Shown here piece after piece: positions 26,515 through 35,541 of a DNA stretch of 64,000 nt; the stretch's first letter is position 1; each line of letters opens with the position of its first letter. Under the pieces are notes generated by a model. It was not told the DNA's origin. It ran no database searches and worked only from the letters and a program-made list of their open reading frames with translations. Both the position numbers and the translations under genes were made by a program. This DNA comes from Croceitalea marina (GTDB taxonomy: Bacteria; Bacteroidota; Bacteroidia; Flavobacteriales; Flavobacteriaceae): assembly GCF_042684265.1 (NCBI RefSeq), contig NZ_JBHULB010000006.1, forward strand, positions 1-64,000, read 5' to 3'.

Positions 26515-27056
26515 TTGTTATTCTGATAAATGTAAATTTCGGTAGCCCCTAAGCCATACTTTTTATATTCTGCATCGTAATATTCTACATTTTCATATCG
26601 CTTAAAAAGGTATATTAACTCCTCTTTCAAAACACCTTCGCCAACACCATGTATAAAAACTACTTTTTGAATGCGCTTTTTTATGGCAAACTCCAGTTGC
26701 CGTTTTGCCGTTTCTAACTGTAGATTCAGCATGTCGAAATTACTCATACCTCGAGTGGAATTTGTTAGTTGATGGATATGAAGGTCAACCTCCATCTTTG
26801 GAGCATTTCGCTCTTTTGGTTTAACAATTTCTTTTTTTCTTTTTTTAGGGCTATCCTTACTGCTTTTAATTTTCGCTACATCATAATTTGTAACTTTCAG
26901 CTCACCTTCTATTCTGACAAGTTGCGAAGGCTCATAATCCATCTCAAAACCATCAGTAGTTTCTAATCGTACCCCCATATCAGAAACAGCTATTACCTTT
27001 CCTTTTATAGCCTCATCTAAAACCTCAACGTTATCCCCTATCTTAAATGTATGCAT
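26511..27056 (-). CDS. Smr-domain protein (MutS2-like C-terminal module)
   Basis: The ATG at 27056 gives 181 residues. The N-terminus is a small beta-barrel ('FKIGDNVEVLDEAIKGKVIA') like the DUF2027/KOW-type domain found in Bacteroidota Smr proteins. After a Lys-rich linker, the C-terminus is a Smr domain with 'EVDLHIHQL' and 'VVFIHGVGEGVLKEELI', the motifs tied to endonuclease activity in MutS2 C-termini. No MutS ATPase part is present, so a role in nucleic acid processing is possible but unproven. The open frame upstream begins with TTG and was trimmed. Confidence 0.85.
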   Translation of the reverse strand: MHTFKIGDNVEVLDEAIKGKVIAVSDMGVRLETTDGFEMDYEPSQLVRIEGELKVTNYDVAKIKSSKDSPKKRKKEIVKPKERNAPKMEVDLHIHQLTNSTRGMSNFDMLNLQLETAKRQLEFAIKKRIQKVVFIHGVGEGVLKEELIYLFKRYENVEYYDAEYKKYGLGATEIYIYQNNN

Positions 27057-27137
27057 TACTTGTTCAAAAAAATACAATTAACTGCTAACCCTATTTCAAA
27101 AATAATAGTATTTTGAGCCCGAATAACCAAAATTTAA

Positions 27138-27446
27138 GTGAGTTACCGATTAGCAATATACTTTTTGGCCGTTAAAGACTATATGTTACCTTGTTTAAAC
27201 AAGCGGTTATTTGGTCTCGATTGCCCCGGTTGTGGTTTGCAACGATCGGTTTTATTGCTATTTAAAGGAGAGTTTGTAGCTGCTTTTCATATGTATCCGG
27301 CAATCTTCACGTTAATTCCGTTAATGGGAATACTTATTTTAAACAAGTTATTTACTTTAAAATACGGAAACCTATTTATCATCGGTTTTAGTATTTCTAG
27401 TGTTGCTTTAATACTAATCAACTTTTTAATTAAACTTTTAAACTAA
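27138..27446 (+). CDS. DUF2752 membrane protein
   Basis: The 102-residue protein has the DUF2752 signature 'LDCPGCGLQRS' followed by two or three membrane helices. The function of the family is unknown; the Cys pair in C-P-G-C could bind metal or act in redox. The start is GTG at 27138, the only candidate before the conserved N-terminus. Two CCC-motif membrane proteins follow 11 and 12 bp apart, so the three are likely one transcript. Confidence 0.85.
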   Translation: MSYRLAIYFLAVKDYMLPCLNKRLFGLDCPGCGLQRSVLLLFKGEFVAAFHMYPAIFTLIPLMGILILNKLFTLKYGNLFIIGFSISSVALILINFLIKLLN

Positions 27447-27457
27447 ATACTTTAATA

Positions 27458-27781
27458 ATGGAACAAAAAAAATTACCTAATGTAACCATAGGACTAGTCT
27501 TAGTAATATTTTCTTTTTTATGCTGTTGTTTTGGAGGTGTCCCTGCATTAATTTTATCAGCCATAGCCTTCTTTGTCATCAGAAAGGATGAAAAGACTTA
27601 TTTAGAAAATCGCGAAGGATATTCAAATTATAGTACCCTTAAAACTGTAAAAATTCTCGCCATTGTAGGAATGATAATTGGTATTTTATATTTCATTTAT
27701 ACGTTATGGTCAATAAACCAAATGGGAGGCTGGGATGGCTACATGGAAAAGGTACAAGATGCAATGGAACAATACCAATAA
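27458..27781 (+). CDS. CCC-motif membrane protein (copy 1)
   Basis: This 107-residue protein has two membrane helices; the first contains the name-giving Cys triplet ('FSFLCCCFGGVPALILSAIA'), and the loop reads 'ENREGYSNYSTLKTVKI'. The family is widespread in flavobacteria, its function unknown. Three adjacent Cys at the membrane suggest lipidation or metal contact, but nothing else supports either. A divergent second copy follows. Confidence 0.85.
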   Translation: MEQKKLPNVTIGLVLVIFSFLCCCFGGVPALILSAIAFFVIRKDEKTYLENREGYSNYSTLKTVKILAIVGMIIGILYFIYTLWSINQMGGWDGYMEKVQDAMEQYQ

Positions 27782-27793
27782 TTGAAGTAAATT

Positions 27794-28102
27794 ATGAATC
27801 AACAACCTTTACCAGGAGCTAGTACGGTTATGACTATGGGAATAATTTCAATAGTTGGATCTCTAGTCTGCTGTGGGCCTTTTGCAGCGATTTTTAGCAT
27901 TATTGGCTTATCTAAGGCCAAAACAGCTGAAAAATTATATAATGAAAATCCAGATCAGTATAGTGATTACAGCAATATTAAGACAGGGAGGATTCTTTCC
28001 TATATTGGTCTTGCACTTTCTATGATTTCGCTGGTTTTACTAATAATTTACTTTGGGGTAATCATTGCTATGGTCTCTTCCGGAGAGTTTAATAATTATT
28101 AG
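27794..28102 (+). CDS. CCC-motif membrane protein (copy 2)
   Basis: The 102-residue paralogue has the same two-helix plan and the conserved loop ('NENPDQYSDYSNIKTGRI'), but its first helix has only a Cys pair ('GSLVCCGPFAAIFSIIGL') where copy 1 has three. It starts 12 bp after copy 1 and ends just before a strong terminator. Confidence 0.85.
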   Translation: MNQQPLPGASTVMTMGIISIVGSLVCCGPFAAIFSIIGLSKAKTAEKLYNENPDQYSDYSNIKTGRILSYIGLALSMISLVLLIIYFGVIIAMVSSGEFNNY

Positions 28103-28118
28103 TCTTTAAATAGTTCTA

Positions 28119-28149
28119 AAAAAACCCGAAGTTGAACTTCGGGTTTTTT
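28119..28149. terminator. Bidirectional terminator
   Basis: AAAAAACCCGAAG (28119-28131), loop TTGAA, CTTCGGGTTTTTT (28137-28149): a perfect 13-bp stem with A- and T-runs. It lies between the convergent CCC-motif operon and recQ and can serve both. Confidence 0.93.
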
Positions 28150-28151
28150 GT

Positions 28152-30353
28152 TTAATTCGCTACTTCGCTTATAAACTTAAGGCGATACAATCGCAGTTCT
28201 TCCTCTTCATAGTCGCCATCGAACTCCTCCACCGCATCATCGATAGAATCAGATTCTGCTTCTAAGAAATACTCATGAATTTCTTCTTGTTGGTCTTCAT
28301 CAAGTACTTCGTCTACCCAATAAGCCAGGTTTAACTTAGTACCACTAAAAACGATTTGCTCCATCTCTTTAATCAGTTGTGGTATTTCGAGTCCTTTTGC
28401 GGCTGCTATATCATCAAGTGGCAATTTTCTATCGATATTTTGAATGATATATAGTTTTAACCCAGAATTGGCACCTGTACTTTTAACAACCAAATCATCA
28501 GGCCGCATGATATCGTTCTCTTCTACATAGGCACTTATGAGCGCCAAAAAAGGCTTTCCATATTTTTTTGCTTTACCCTCTCCTACCCCGTGAATATTGA
28601 GTAATTCTTCTATAGAGATAGGATATTTCAATGCCATGTCATCTAATGAAGGGTCTTGAAATACAACAAACGGAGGAACTTCATGTTTGTTGGCCTCTTT
28701 TTTTCTTAAGTCCTTTAAAAGTTTAAGTAAATTTTCATCTGCTGCAGCTCCTGCAGATTTTGCGGCGGTAACTATAGCATCATTATTTTCAGCACTATAA
28801 ACATGGTCTTTGGTCATCATAAAAGATGATGGTGTTTTTAAAAACTCTTCTCCCTGACCAGTTAAATGCAACACCCCATATTGTTCAATCTCTTTTTTAA
28901 GTAATCCGGCCACAAGCACCTGTCTTGTTAGGGCCATCCAATAATTCTCATCATTATCGGCACCACACCCGAAAAATTCCTTTTCATCCGTTTTGTGTGA
29001 AGAAATCAGTGCATTTGTTTTACCTACCAATGCTTTGACAACTTCTTTAGTCTTAAACTTTTCTTTTGTGCCTTTTACCACTTTGAGAAGCTTAACTACT
29101 TCCTCTTTAGCTTCTTCCTTTTTCTTTGGATTGCGCGCATTGTCATCCATATCGGCACCTTCACCATTTTCACCGTCGAATTCTTCCCCAAAATAATGAA
29201 GAATAAATTTTCGCCTGGACATTGATGTCTCCGCGTAAGCGACAATTTCTTGCAATAAGGCATTCCCAATTTCCTGCTCGGCAACCGGTTTGCCCGACAT
29301 GAACTTTTCTAGCTTTTCTATATCCTTGTACGAATAAAAAGCAAGGCAGTGGCCCTCTCCTCCGTCACGTCCTGCCCTTCCAGTTTCCTGATAATAGCTT
29401 TCTATACTTTTAGGAATATCATGATGGATAACAAATCGTACATCAGGTTTATCTATACCCATACCAAATGCTATTGTTGCAACAACCACATCTACATCTT
29501 CCATCAAGAACATATCTTGGTATTTTGAGCGTGTTTTGGCATCAAAACCGGCATGATAAGGCACCGCGCTGACGCCGTTGACCTGCAATGTCTGAGCCAG
29601 TTCTTCAACACGCTTTCTACTCAAACAATACACAATACCTGATTTACCTTGATTTTGTTTTACAAAACGAATAATATCTGCATCAACATTTACTGTTTTT
29701 GGCCGAACTTCATAAAACAGATTAGGTCGGTTAAAAGAGGCTTTAAAGACCTTCGCATTAGTCATGCCTAAATTCTTTATAATATCTTCTTGAACCTTAG
29801 GTGTTGCAGTAGCGGTAAGACCAATAATAGGGATGTTATCTCCCAAGCGATCGATAATACTTTTAAGATTTCTATATTCTGGCCTAAAGTCGTGCCCCCA
29901 CTCAGAGATACAATGGGCTTCGTCGACCGCAACAAACGAGATGGTGACCGTTCTTAAAAAATCAACATATTCAGCCTTAGTCAAAGATTCTGGTGCGACA
30001 TAAAGTAATTTTGTGACACCATTGATTATATCTTCCATTACCTGTCTTACTTCTGTTTTGGTAAGGGAAGAATTTAAAACATGGGCAACACCGTGTTCAG
30101 AAGACACACCGCGTATGGCATCTACCTGATTTTTCATCAGTGCTATCAGCGGTGAAACAACGATTGCGGTTCCTTTCTGCATTAGGGCCGGCAGCTGGTA
30201 ACATAAAGACTTTCCGCCGCCGGTAGGCATTATTACAAAAGTATCTTTCTGTTCAAGTACGTTTAAAATAACCTGTTCTTGTAGCCCTTTAAATTTAGAA
30301 AAGCCAAAATATTTTTTTAAAGAAGTATGTAAATCCGAAGTTATAAGACTCAT
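28152..30353 (-). CDS. recQ: ATP-dependent DNA helicase RecQ
   Basis: The 733-residue SF2 helicase has Walker A 'PTGGGKSLCYQLPAL' (K48), the DEAH box ('FVAVDEAHCISEWGHDFRPE') with the RecQ aromatic loop, and motif VI 'QETGRAGRDG'. RQC and HRDC regions follow ('LLNIHGVGEGKAKKYG'). RecQ unwinds DNA in recombination repair. Between helicase core and RQC, where E. coli RecQ has four zinc-binding Cys, this protein reads 'EEFDGENGEGADMDDN' and has no cysteine, so the zinc site is absent. A C-terminal acidic extension of about 100 residues adds to the length. Confidence 0.95.
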   Translation of the reverse strand: MSLITSDLHTSLKKYFGFSKFKGLQEQVILNVLEQKDTFVIMPTGGGKSLCYQLPALMQKGTAIVVSPLIALMKNQVDAIRGVSSEHGVAHVLNSSLTKTEVRQVMEDIINGVTKLLYVAPESLTKAEYVDFLRTVTISFVAVDEAHCISEWGHDFRPEYRNLKSIIDRLGDNIPIIGLTATATPKVQEDIIKNLGMTNAKVFKASFNRPNLFYEVRPKTVNVDADIIRFVKQNQGKSGIVYCLSRKRVEELAQTLQVNGVSAVPYHAGFDAKTRSKYQDMFLMEDVDVVVATIAFGMGIDKPDVRFVIHHDIPKSIESYYQETGRAGRDGGEGHCLAFYSYKDIEKLEKFMSGKPVAEQEIGNALLQEIVAYAETSMSRRKFILHYFGEEFDGENGEGADMDDNARNPKKKEEAKEEVVKLLKVVKGTKEKFKTKEVVKALVGKTNALISSHKTDEKEFFGCGADNDENYWMALTRQVLVAGLLKKEIEQYGVLHLTGQGEEFLKTPSSFMMTKDHVYSAENNDAIVTAAKSAGAAADENLLKLLKDLRKKEANKHEVPPFVVFQDPSLDDMALKYPISIEELLNIHGVGEGKAKKYGKPFLALISAYVEENDIMRPDDLVVKSTGANSGLKLYIIQNIDRKLPLDDIAAAKGLEIPQLIKEMEQIVFSGTKLNLAYWVDEVLDEDQQEEIHEYFLEAESDSIDDAVEEFDGDYEEEELRLYRLKFISEVAN

Positions 30354-30486
30354 TACGAGGGTTCCGATATTTGTTAAATCGACCTAATAAATACAAAGAT
30401 TTAAAAGGGTGTGTATTTTAAAGATTTCTAAACGAAGGAATCAATAATTGAGGCCTTCATCACGATTTATAAAATATAGTTTGTTT

Positions 30487-30494
30487 AATTTTGT
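30487..30494 (+). promoter_or_regulatory. Candidate -7 element upstream of kdsD
   Basis: TAATTTTG matches TAnnTTTG, 54 bp before the TTG start. A 6-bp dyad AAAGAT/ATCTTT (30502-30519) lies in the predicted leader. No TTG is at the -33 distance. Confidence 0.35.
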
Positions 30495-30548
30495 AATCTT
30501 AAAGATAAGACAATCTTTGAGGAATACAATTATAAGCCCAATATTACC

Positions 30549-31514
30549 TTGAAAAACGACAAGTCTATTTTATCGATTGCCAAAAGAACGATTGAAAATG
30601 AAGCGGATGCAATCAAAAATTTGATTTCGAATCTCGATTCTCAATTTGAAGCGGCCACCAAGTGTATTTTAGCGTCAAAAGGAAGAGTAATAGTCTCCGG
30701 CGTTGGCAAAAGTGCCATCATTGCAACTAAAATCTCCGCAACATTTAATTCTACCGGAACTCCTGCAATTTTTATGCATGCCGCTGATGCCATACATGGT
30801 GATTTAGGAACGGTTTTAAAAGACGATGTAGTTATCTGTATTTCTAAAAGTGGAAATACTGAAGAAATAAAAATGCTTATTCCACTTATTAAAAGAGGGA
30901 AAAACAAATTAATCGGTATAACGGGTAATATGGACTCTGTGCTTGCCAAACAAGCAGATTTCGTGCTTAATACCTATGTAGAAAAGGAGGCATGCCCCAA
31001 TAACCTAGCTCCTACAACCAGCACAACAGCACAATTGGTCATGGGTGACGCATTGGCTATATCTCTTTTAGAACTAAAAGGTTTTAGCAGCTCAGATTTT
31101 GCCAAATATCACCCTGGTGGTTCTTTGGGCAAAAAACTATATTTAAGGGTCGATGATATTGTAGGTGCCAATCTTAAACCTCAAGTTGATATCAATTCAG
31201 ATGTTAAAGGTGTCATCGTTGAAATTTCGGAGAAAATGCTTGGTGTTACCGCAGTAATAGAAAATGATAAAGTGGTTGGTGTGGTTACTGATGGTGATAT
31301 TCGAAGAATGCTTAACAAGTATGAGAATATTGCGGGCTTAAAGGCAAAAGATATCATGACCTTGGGCCCGAAGGTTATACAAGCAGACATATTAGCTGTA
31401 AAAGCGCTAGAGACCATGCAAGACTTGGGCATCTCGCAACTTTTAGTTTTAAATGGAGAAGAATATGTAGGCGTAGTTCATATTCACAACCTTATAAAAG
31501 AAGGTATTTTATAA
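30549..31514 (+). CDS. kdsD: Arabinose-5-phosphate isomerase (KpsF/GutQ/KdsD family)
   Basis: KdsD converts ribulose-5-phosphate to arabinose-5-phosphate, the first step toward KDO for lipopolysaccharide. The 321-residue protein has an N-terminal SIS sugar-isomerase domain ('VIVSGVGKSAIIATKISATF', 'VICISKSGNTEEIKML') and two C-terminal CBS domains ('VGVVTDGDIRRML', 'DLGISQLLVLNGEEYVGVV'), the full family layout. The start is TTG at 30549; no ATG lies upstream in frame. Its stop overlaps the tatC start by 1 bp. Confidence 0.92.
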   Translation: MKNDKSILSIAKRTIENEADAIKNLISNLDSQFEAATKCILASKGRVIVSGVGKSAIIATKISATFNSTGTPAIFMHAADAIHGDLGTVLKDDVVICISKSGNTEEIKMLIPLIKRGKNKLIGITGNMDSVLAKQADFVLNTYVEKEACPNNLAPTTSTTAQLVMGDALAISLLELKGFSSSDFAKYHPGGSLGKKLYLRVDDIVGANLKPQVDINSDVKGVIVEISEKMLGVTAVIENDKVVGVVTDGDIRRMLNKYENIAGLKAKDIMTLGPKVIQADILAVKALETMQDLGISQLLVLNGEEYVGVVHIHNLIKEGIL

Positions 31515-32353
31515 TGGCAAAAGTAGTAAAGAGTCCAGACGAAATGTCTTTTCTAGACCATTTGGAAGAGCTAAGATGGCACTTAATTCGTTCCACTTTA
31601 GCTGTTGTAATTGTAGGCTGCGTGGCATTTACAATGAGAGGATTTATTTTTGACACTGTTTTATTCGGTCCAAAAAATCTAGATTTTCCCACCTACAGGT
31701 TCTTTTGTAATGTTGCTACTTTTTTTGGAATTGACTCCGAATTTTGTGGTGACTCACTCCCTTTTACAATTCAAAGTAGACTTATGTCAGGGCAGTTTTC
31801 AGCCCATATCTGGACATCTATTTGGGTCGGTTTCATAGTTGGTTTCCCTTATGTTTTATGGGAATTATGGCGTTTTATTAGCCCTGGGCTAAAAGACAAT
31901 GAGAAAAAGTATTCAAAAGGCTTTATTTTTGTCGCTTCATTTCTGTTTTTTCTAGGTGTCTTATTCGGGTATTATGTAGTAGCCCCATTATCTATAAATT
32001 TTTTAGGAACTTATCAGGTTAGTCAAGAAGTAACCAATGAAATTGACTTGGCTTCATATGTAGGCACTGTGCGGGCCGCAGTTATTGCCTGTGGTATTAT
32101 GTTTGAGCTACCCATTGTCATCTTCTTTTTAACCAAAGTAGGGCTAGTTACACCTGAAATATTAAAGAAATACCGAAAAATAGCGTTGGTCATAGTATTG
32201 ATTTTGTCTGCGGTCATTACTCCTCCAGATGTTGCAAGTCAAATTGTAGTTGCAATTCCTGTTTTAATTTTGTACCAAGTAAGTATTTACATATCTAAAC
32301 TGGTTTTAAAACGAGAAGCCAAAAAAGAAAAAGAATTTAAAAATGCCAAATAA
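31514..32353 (+). CDS. tatC: Sec-independent protein translocase TatC
   Basis: TatC is the receptor for twin-arginine signal peptides. The 279-residue protein begins with the conserved 'MSFLDHLEELRWHLIRS', which contains the Glu and Arg contacts for the signal peptide. It continues with six membrane helices, including 'PYVLWELWRFISPGLK'. The C-terminus is a Lys-rich tail. It overlaps kdsD by 1 bp and the next gene by 11 bp. tatA is not in the window. Confidence 0.95.
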   Translation: MAKVVKSPDEMSFLDHLEELRWHLIRSTLAVVIVGCVAFTMRGFIFDTVLFGPKNLDFPTYRFFCNVATFFGIDSEFCGDSLPFTIQSRLMSGQFSAHIWTSIWVGFIVGFPYVLWELWRFISPGLKDNEKKYSKGFIFVASFLFFLGVLFGYYVVAPLSINFLGTYQVSQEVTNEIDLASYVGTVRAAVIACGIMFELPIVIFFLTKVGLVTPEILKKYRKIALVIVLILSAVITPPDVASQIVVAIPVLILYQVSIYISKLVLKREAKKEKEFKNAK

Positions 32354-32693
32354 AGTTGAAGAGTTCAATGCCTACAGGGCAAAAATGAACGATAAGTTAC
32401 TCTCAGAAAATAATAAGGTAATAAAGCGCATCTTTAATATAGATACCAATGCCTTCATGCCAGGAGCACTTGATGTTAAAACCAAAGAGTTACTGGGTTT
32501 AGTGGCTTCGGCTGTTTTACGATGTGACGATTGCGTAAAATACCATTTAGAAAGCTCACAGGAAAATGGAGCAACCAAAGATGAAGTAATGGAGACATTG
32601 AGCATTGCCACTCTTATAGGGGGCACCATTGTTATCCCTCATTTGAGAAGAGCCTATGAATATTGGGAAGAATTGGAAAATGCCAAGGCTTAA
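32343..32693 (+). CDS. Carboxymuconolactone decarboxylase/AhpD-like protein
   Basis: The 116-residue protein has the AhpD-type active site C61-x-x-C64 with H68 ('CDDCVKYHLE'), preceded by 'LDVKTKELLGLVASAVLR'. Such proteins act as peroxidase reductants or disulfide enzymes; the intact CxxC suggests redox activity rather than decarboxylation. Its start overlaps tatC by 11 bp, implying coupling. Confidence 0.88.
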   Translation: MPNKVEEFNAYRAKMNDKLLSENNKVIKRIFNIDTNAFMPGALDVKTKELLGLVASAVLRCDDCVKYHLESSQENGATKDEVMETLSIATLIGGTIVIPHLRRAYEYWEELENAKA

Positions 32694-32732
32694 AAATATC
32701 ACAAAGACCAATTTGTTAAAACAGAATATGTT

Positions 32733-32740
32733 TAGATTTG
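32733..32740 (+). promoter_or_regulatory. Candidate -7 element of lptB
   Basis: TAGATTTG fits TAnnTTTG and ends 7 bp before the lptB ATG, so a transcript from here would be nearly leaderless. A TTG lies 17 bp upstream, shorter than the usual 19. Confidence 0.35.
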
Positions 32741-32747
32741 GTGCCAC

Positions 32748-33488
32748 ATGAAGTTACGTGCTGAGAACATAATGAAGGCCTATAGAGGTCGAAAAGTAGT
32801 AAAAGGTATATCCCTCGAGGTCAACCAAGGAGAAATTGTAGGATTACTTGGGCCTAATGGTGCTGGCAAAACGACTTCTTTTTACATGATAGTTGGTCTT
32901 ATTAAACCAAATGGAGGAAATATTTATTTGGATGATATGGAAATCACCAACTTCCCCATGTACAAAAGAGCACAAAACGGAATTGGCTACTTAGCACAAG
33001 AAGCTTCTGTATTTAGAAAGTTAAGCATCGAGAAAAACATATTAAGCGTGCTTCAAACGACCAATCTTTCTAAAAAAGAGCAGCATATGAAGATGGAATC
33101 CCTAATTGACGAATTCGGTTTGGGCCATATTCGTAAAAGCAGAGGAGATTTGCTTTCTGGCGGCGAACGAAGGCGTACAGAAATAGCCAGGGCATTGGCC
33201 ACAGACCCTAAATTTATTTTATTGGACGAACCCTTTGCTGGGGTGGATCCAGTCGCTGTAGAAGATATACAACGTATTGTAGCGCAGCTAAAAGACAAAA
33301 ATATTGGAATTCTAATTACGGACCACAACGTACAAGAAACTTTAGCTATTACCGAGCGCTCTTATCTTATGTTTGAAGGTGGAATCTTAAAAGCCGGTAT
33401 TCCAGAAGATTTAGCCGAAGACGAAATGGTGCGACAGGTATATTTGGGTCAGAATTTTGAACTCCGTAAAAAGAAACTGGATTTTTAG
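32748..33488 (+). CDS. lptB: LPS export ABC transporter ATPase LptB
   Basis: LptB powers lipopolysaccharide extraction from the inner membrane. The 246-residue protein has Walker A 'GPNGAGKTT' (K41), Q-loop region 'IGYLAQEASVFRKLSIEKN', signature 'LLSGGERRRTEIARAL', Walker B 'FILLDEPFAGVDP' and the H-loop 'ILITDHNVQETL', all matching LptB more closely than other ABC ATPases. The membrane partners LptF/G are not adjacent. It overlaps the convergent pssA-like gene by 4 bp. Confidence 0.93.
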   Translation: MKLRAENIMKAYRGRKVVKGISLEVNQGEIVGLLGPNGAGKTTSFYMIVGLIKPNGGNIYLDDMEITNFPMYKRAQNGIGYLAQEASVFRKLSIEKNILSVLQTTNLSKKEQHMKMESLIDEFGLGHIRKSRGDLLSGGERRRTEIARALATDPKFILLDEPFAGVDPVAVEDIQRIVAQLKDKNIGILITDHNVQETLAITERSYLMFEGGILKAGIPEDLAEDEMVRQVYLGQNFELRKKKLDF

Positions 33489-34252
33489 GCAGTTTTAAAC
33501 TGCTTTTCCGCAAGGGAAGCCAAAATATAAAAGGCTATAATTAAAGGTATCGCAAGAAACTTCATGGTGAGTAACAAAACCAAACTACCTATTAGAAAAA
33601 GGTATTTTATTCCATTCTCTTTAAAACCTGCATTATTCAGTTTAAAAGAGAACAATTCAATTTTTGAATTTAATAAAAACGCGCTCAGTAAGGTCACTCC
33701 AATTAAAAACCATTGATTTAAAATAATTTCATTTAAAACCTCATTATTTTGATAAAGCAATATGAGTGGTAACGATAAAATTAATAGGGCATTCGCTGGT
33801 GTAGGCAAACCAATAAATGAAGAAACTTGGTTCTCATCAATATTAAATTTGGCCAGTCTATAGGCCGATGCCAATGTTATTATAAAACCAAAAAAGCCAA
33901 GAAAATGAATTTCATTTGGGTTGGTATCAAATGATCCGCTTGAGAAAGCATATAGCGTTCCTTCCCAAGAAGACATAATATTTAAATCCACTGCATCATT
34001 TATTAATTGAAACATTACGATACCTGGCACTAAACCACTGGTAATCATATCGGCTAATGAATCTAACTGCACCCCTAGTTCACTTCGAACATCCAATAAG
34101 CGAGCGGCTAAACCGTCAAAAAAATCAAAGAAAATACCTAAGAATACAAAAATAGCTGCAAATTCCAGCTGATTTAAAACAGCGAAGACTGTGGCAACAC
34201 ATCCACTAAAAACATTTAATAAGGTGATAAAATTGGGTATATGTCGCTTCAT
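33485..34252 (-). CDS. pssA: CDP-alcohol phosphatidyltransferase (phosphatidylserine synthase-like)
   Basis: The 255-residue membrane protein carries the family motif D-G-x2-A-R-x8-G-x3-D-x3-D in 'DGLAARLLDVRSELGVQLDS' (then L-A-D). The N-terminal 'RHIPNFITLLNVFSGCVA' is typical of bacterial type II phosphatidylserine synthases, which make the precursor of phosphatidylethanolamine from CDP-diacylglycerol and serine. The enzyme has several membrane helices. No decarboxylase gene is adjacent, so the serine specificity is inferred from overall resemblance. Confidence 0.85.
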   Translation of the reverse strand: MKRHIPNFITLLNVFSGCVATVFAVLNQLEFAAIFVFLGIFFDFFDGLAARLLDVRSELGVQLDSLADMITSGLVPGIVMFQLINDAVDLNIMSSWEGTLYAFSSGSFDTNPNEIHFLGFFGFIITLASAYRLAKFNIDENQVSSFIGLPTPANALLILSLPLILLYQNNEVLNEIILNQWFLIGVTLLSAFLLNSKIELFSFKLNNAGFKENGIKYLFLIGSLVLLLTMKFLAIPLIIAFYILASLAEKQFKTA

Positions 34253-34295
34253 AAAAACACTTGGTTTTCGTAAAAATAAGCTAAAAATCCATTTT

Positions 34296-34303
34296 TATAT
34301 TTG
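34296..34303 (+). promoter_or_regulatory. -7 element of the Lnb-like gene
   Basis: TATATTTG fits TAnnTTTG exactly and lies 54 bp before the ATG at 34358. It overlaps the TTG that would begin the longest reading frame, which argues for the downstream ATG. Confidence 0.45.
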
Positions 34304-34357
34304 GTAGCCATTCTATTGCTAGTTTTTATTTTGATATTTGCGCACGTATTACAAACA

Positions 34358-35524
34358 ATGAAACTAAAGTTATTAGTATTTTCTTTTTTTCTATTTAGTC
34401 TAGGACTATCTTCTCAGACACCAGAACTATCGAGTAAAGCCCAAATAAGTGTGCTTACCTGCGGTACTGGTAATCAGTTGTTTTCCTCATTCGGTCATAC
34501 CGCTTTTAGAGTACAAGATACCCAACTGGGTATCGATGTAGTATACAACTATGGTACTTTTGATTTTAATAAACCTAATTTCTATCTGAATTTTGCAAAG
34601 GGGAAATTAATCTATTCACTATCCCGAAGAAGATTTGAAAACTTTCTTTATGACTATGAATTGGAAAAACGATGGGTAAAAGAGCAAATTTTGGACTTGA
34701 CCCCAGAAGAAACGAGAGAACTTTTTCAATTTTTAGAAACGAATTATCTACCTGAAAATAGGGACTATGCCTACGACCCCCTTTTTAACAATTGCTCGAC
34801 GATTACAGGCGATATTTTAGAAAATCAATTTAAAGATCAAATTGAATTCAACGACAAGCACCTAAAAGAAAGACATACTTTTAGACAATTGGTACGACAG
34901 TATTTACCCCTAAACTCTTGGGGGGCGTTTGGTATTGATTTGGCATTTGGAGGCATTACAGACAGAACGGCAACCCTCAGGGAACATATGTTTATGCCTT
35001 ATTACGCCATGGAACAACTAAAAAATACCGAAAAGAGTGGCAAACCAATTTTAAAGCGCGAACGTACTATTTTAAACTATCCTGAAGATTCGGGTAATGA
35101 CCAAGATTCGCTTCTTACTTCTCCGTTATTCTGGTTTATGATGTTCTTGTCTTTTGTAATTGCCATTACCATTTTAGACCACAGACATCACGGCAACAAT
35201 AAATGGCTCGATTTTATATTATTTCTTATTTCAGGAATTGCGGGGCTACTAATTTTAGTGCTATGGCTAGCTACCGACCACATTGTTACCATTAAAAATT
35301 TCAACTTTTTATGGTTAATGCCCGCAAACCTTTTTGTAGCTTTTAGCCTTATTTCAAAAAAAGAGCGACCTACCTGGCTTCGGCGCTATTTGTGGTTTGC
35401 ATTGACCTGCATTGCAATTGTTATTCTAATATGGATTTTAAAAATTCAAATTCTATCACCACTCAACATCCCTTTAATGCTTGCTTTGGTCACAAGGTAT
35501 TTATTCTTACTGAAGAAAATTTAA
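34358..35524 (+). CDS. Lnb-like membrane protein (DUF4105), probable lipoprotein N-acyltransferase
   Basis: From the ATG the protein has 388 residues: a signal peptide ('KLLVFSFFLFSLGLSSQ'), a periplasmic DUF4105 domain and four or five C-terminal membrane helices. H47 in 'SSFGHTAFRVQ' and C146 in 'LFNNCSTITGD' are the conserved Cys/His pair of this fold, resembling NlpC/P60-type thiol active sites. DUF4105 has been renamed the Lnb N-terminal periplasmic domain, after a Bacteroides lipoprotein N-acyltransferase. I infer the same function: adding the third acyl chain to lipoproteins. It is followed 17 bp later by an ABC-F gene. Confidence 0.75.
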   Translation: MKLKLLVFSFFLFSLGLSSQTPELSSKAQISVLTCGTGNQLFSSFGHTAFRVQDTQLGIDVVYNYGTFDFNKPNFYLNFAKGKLIYSLSRRRFENFLYDYELEKRWVKEQILDLTPEETRELFQFLETNYLPENRDYAYDPLFNNCSTITGDILENQFKDQIEFNDKHLKERHTFRQLVRQYLPLNSWGAFGIDLAFGGITDRTATLREHMFMPYYAMEQLKNTEKSGKPILKRERTILNYPEDSGNDQDSLLTSPLFWFMMFLSFVIAITILDHRHHGNNKWLDFILFLISGIAGLLILVLWLATDHIVTIKNFNFLWLMPANLFVAFSLISKKERPTWLRRYLWFALTCIAIVILIWILKIQILSPLNIPLMLALVTRYLFLLKKI

Positions 35525-35541
35525 GTCTTAATTAAATATTT

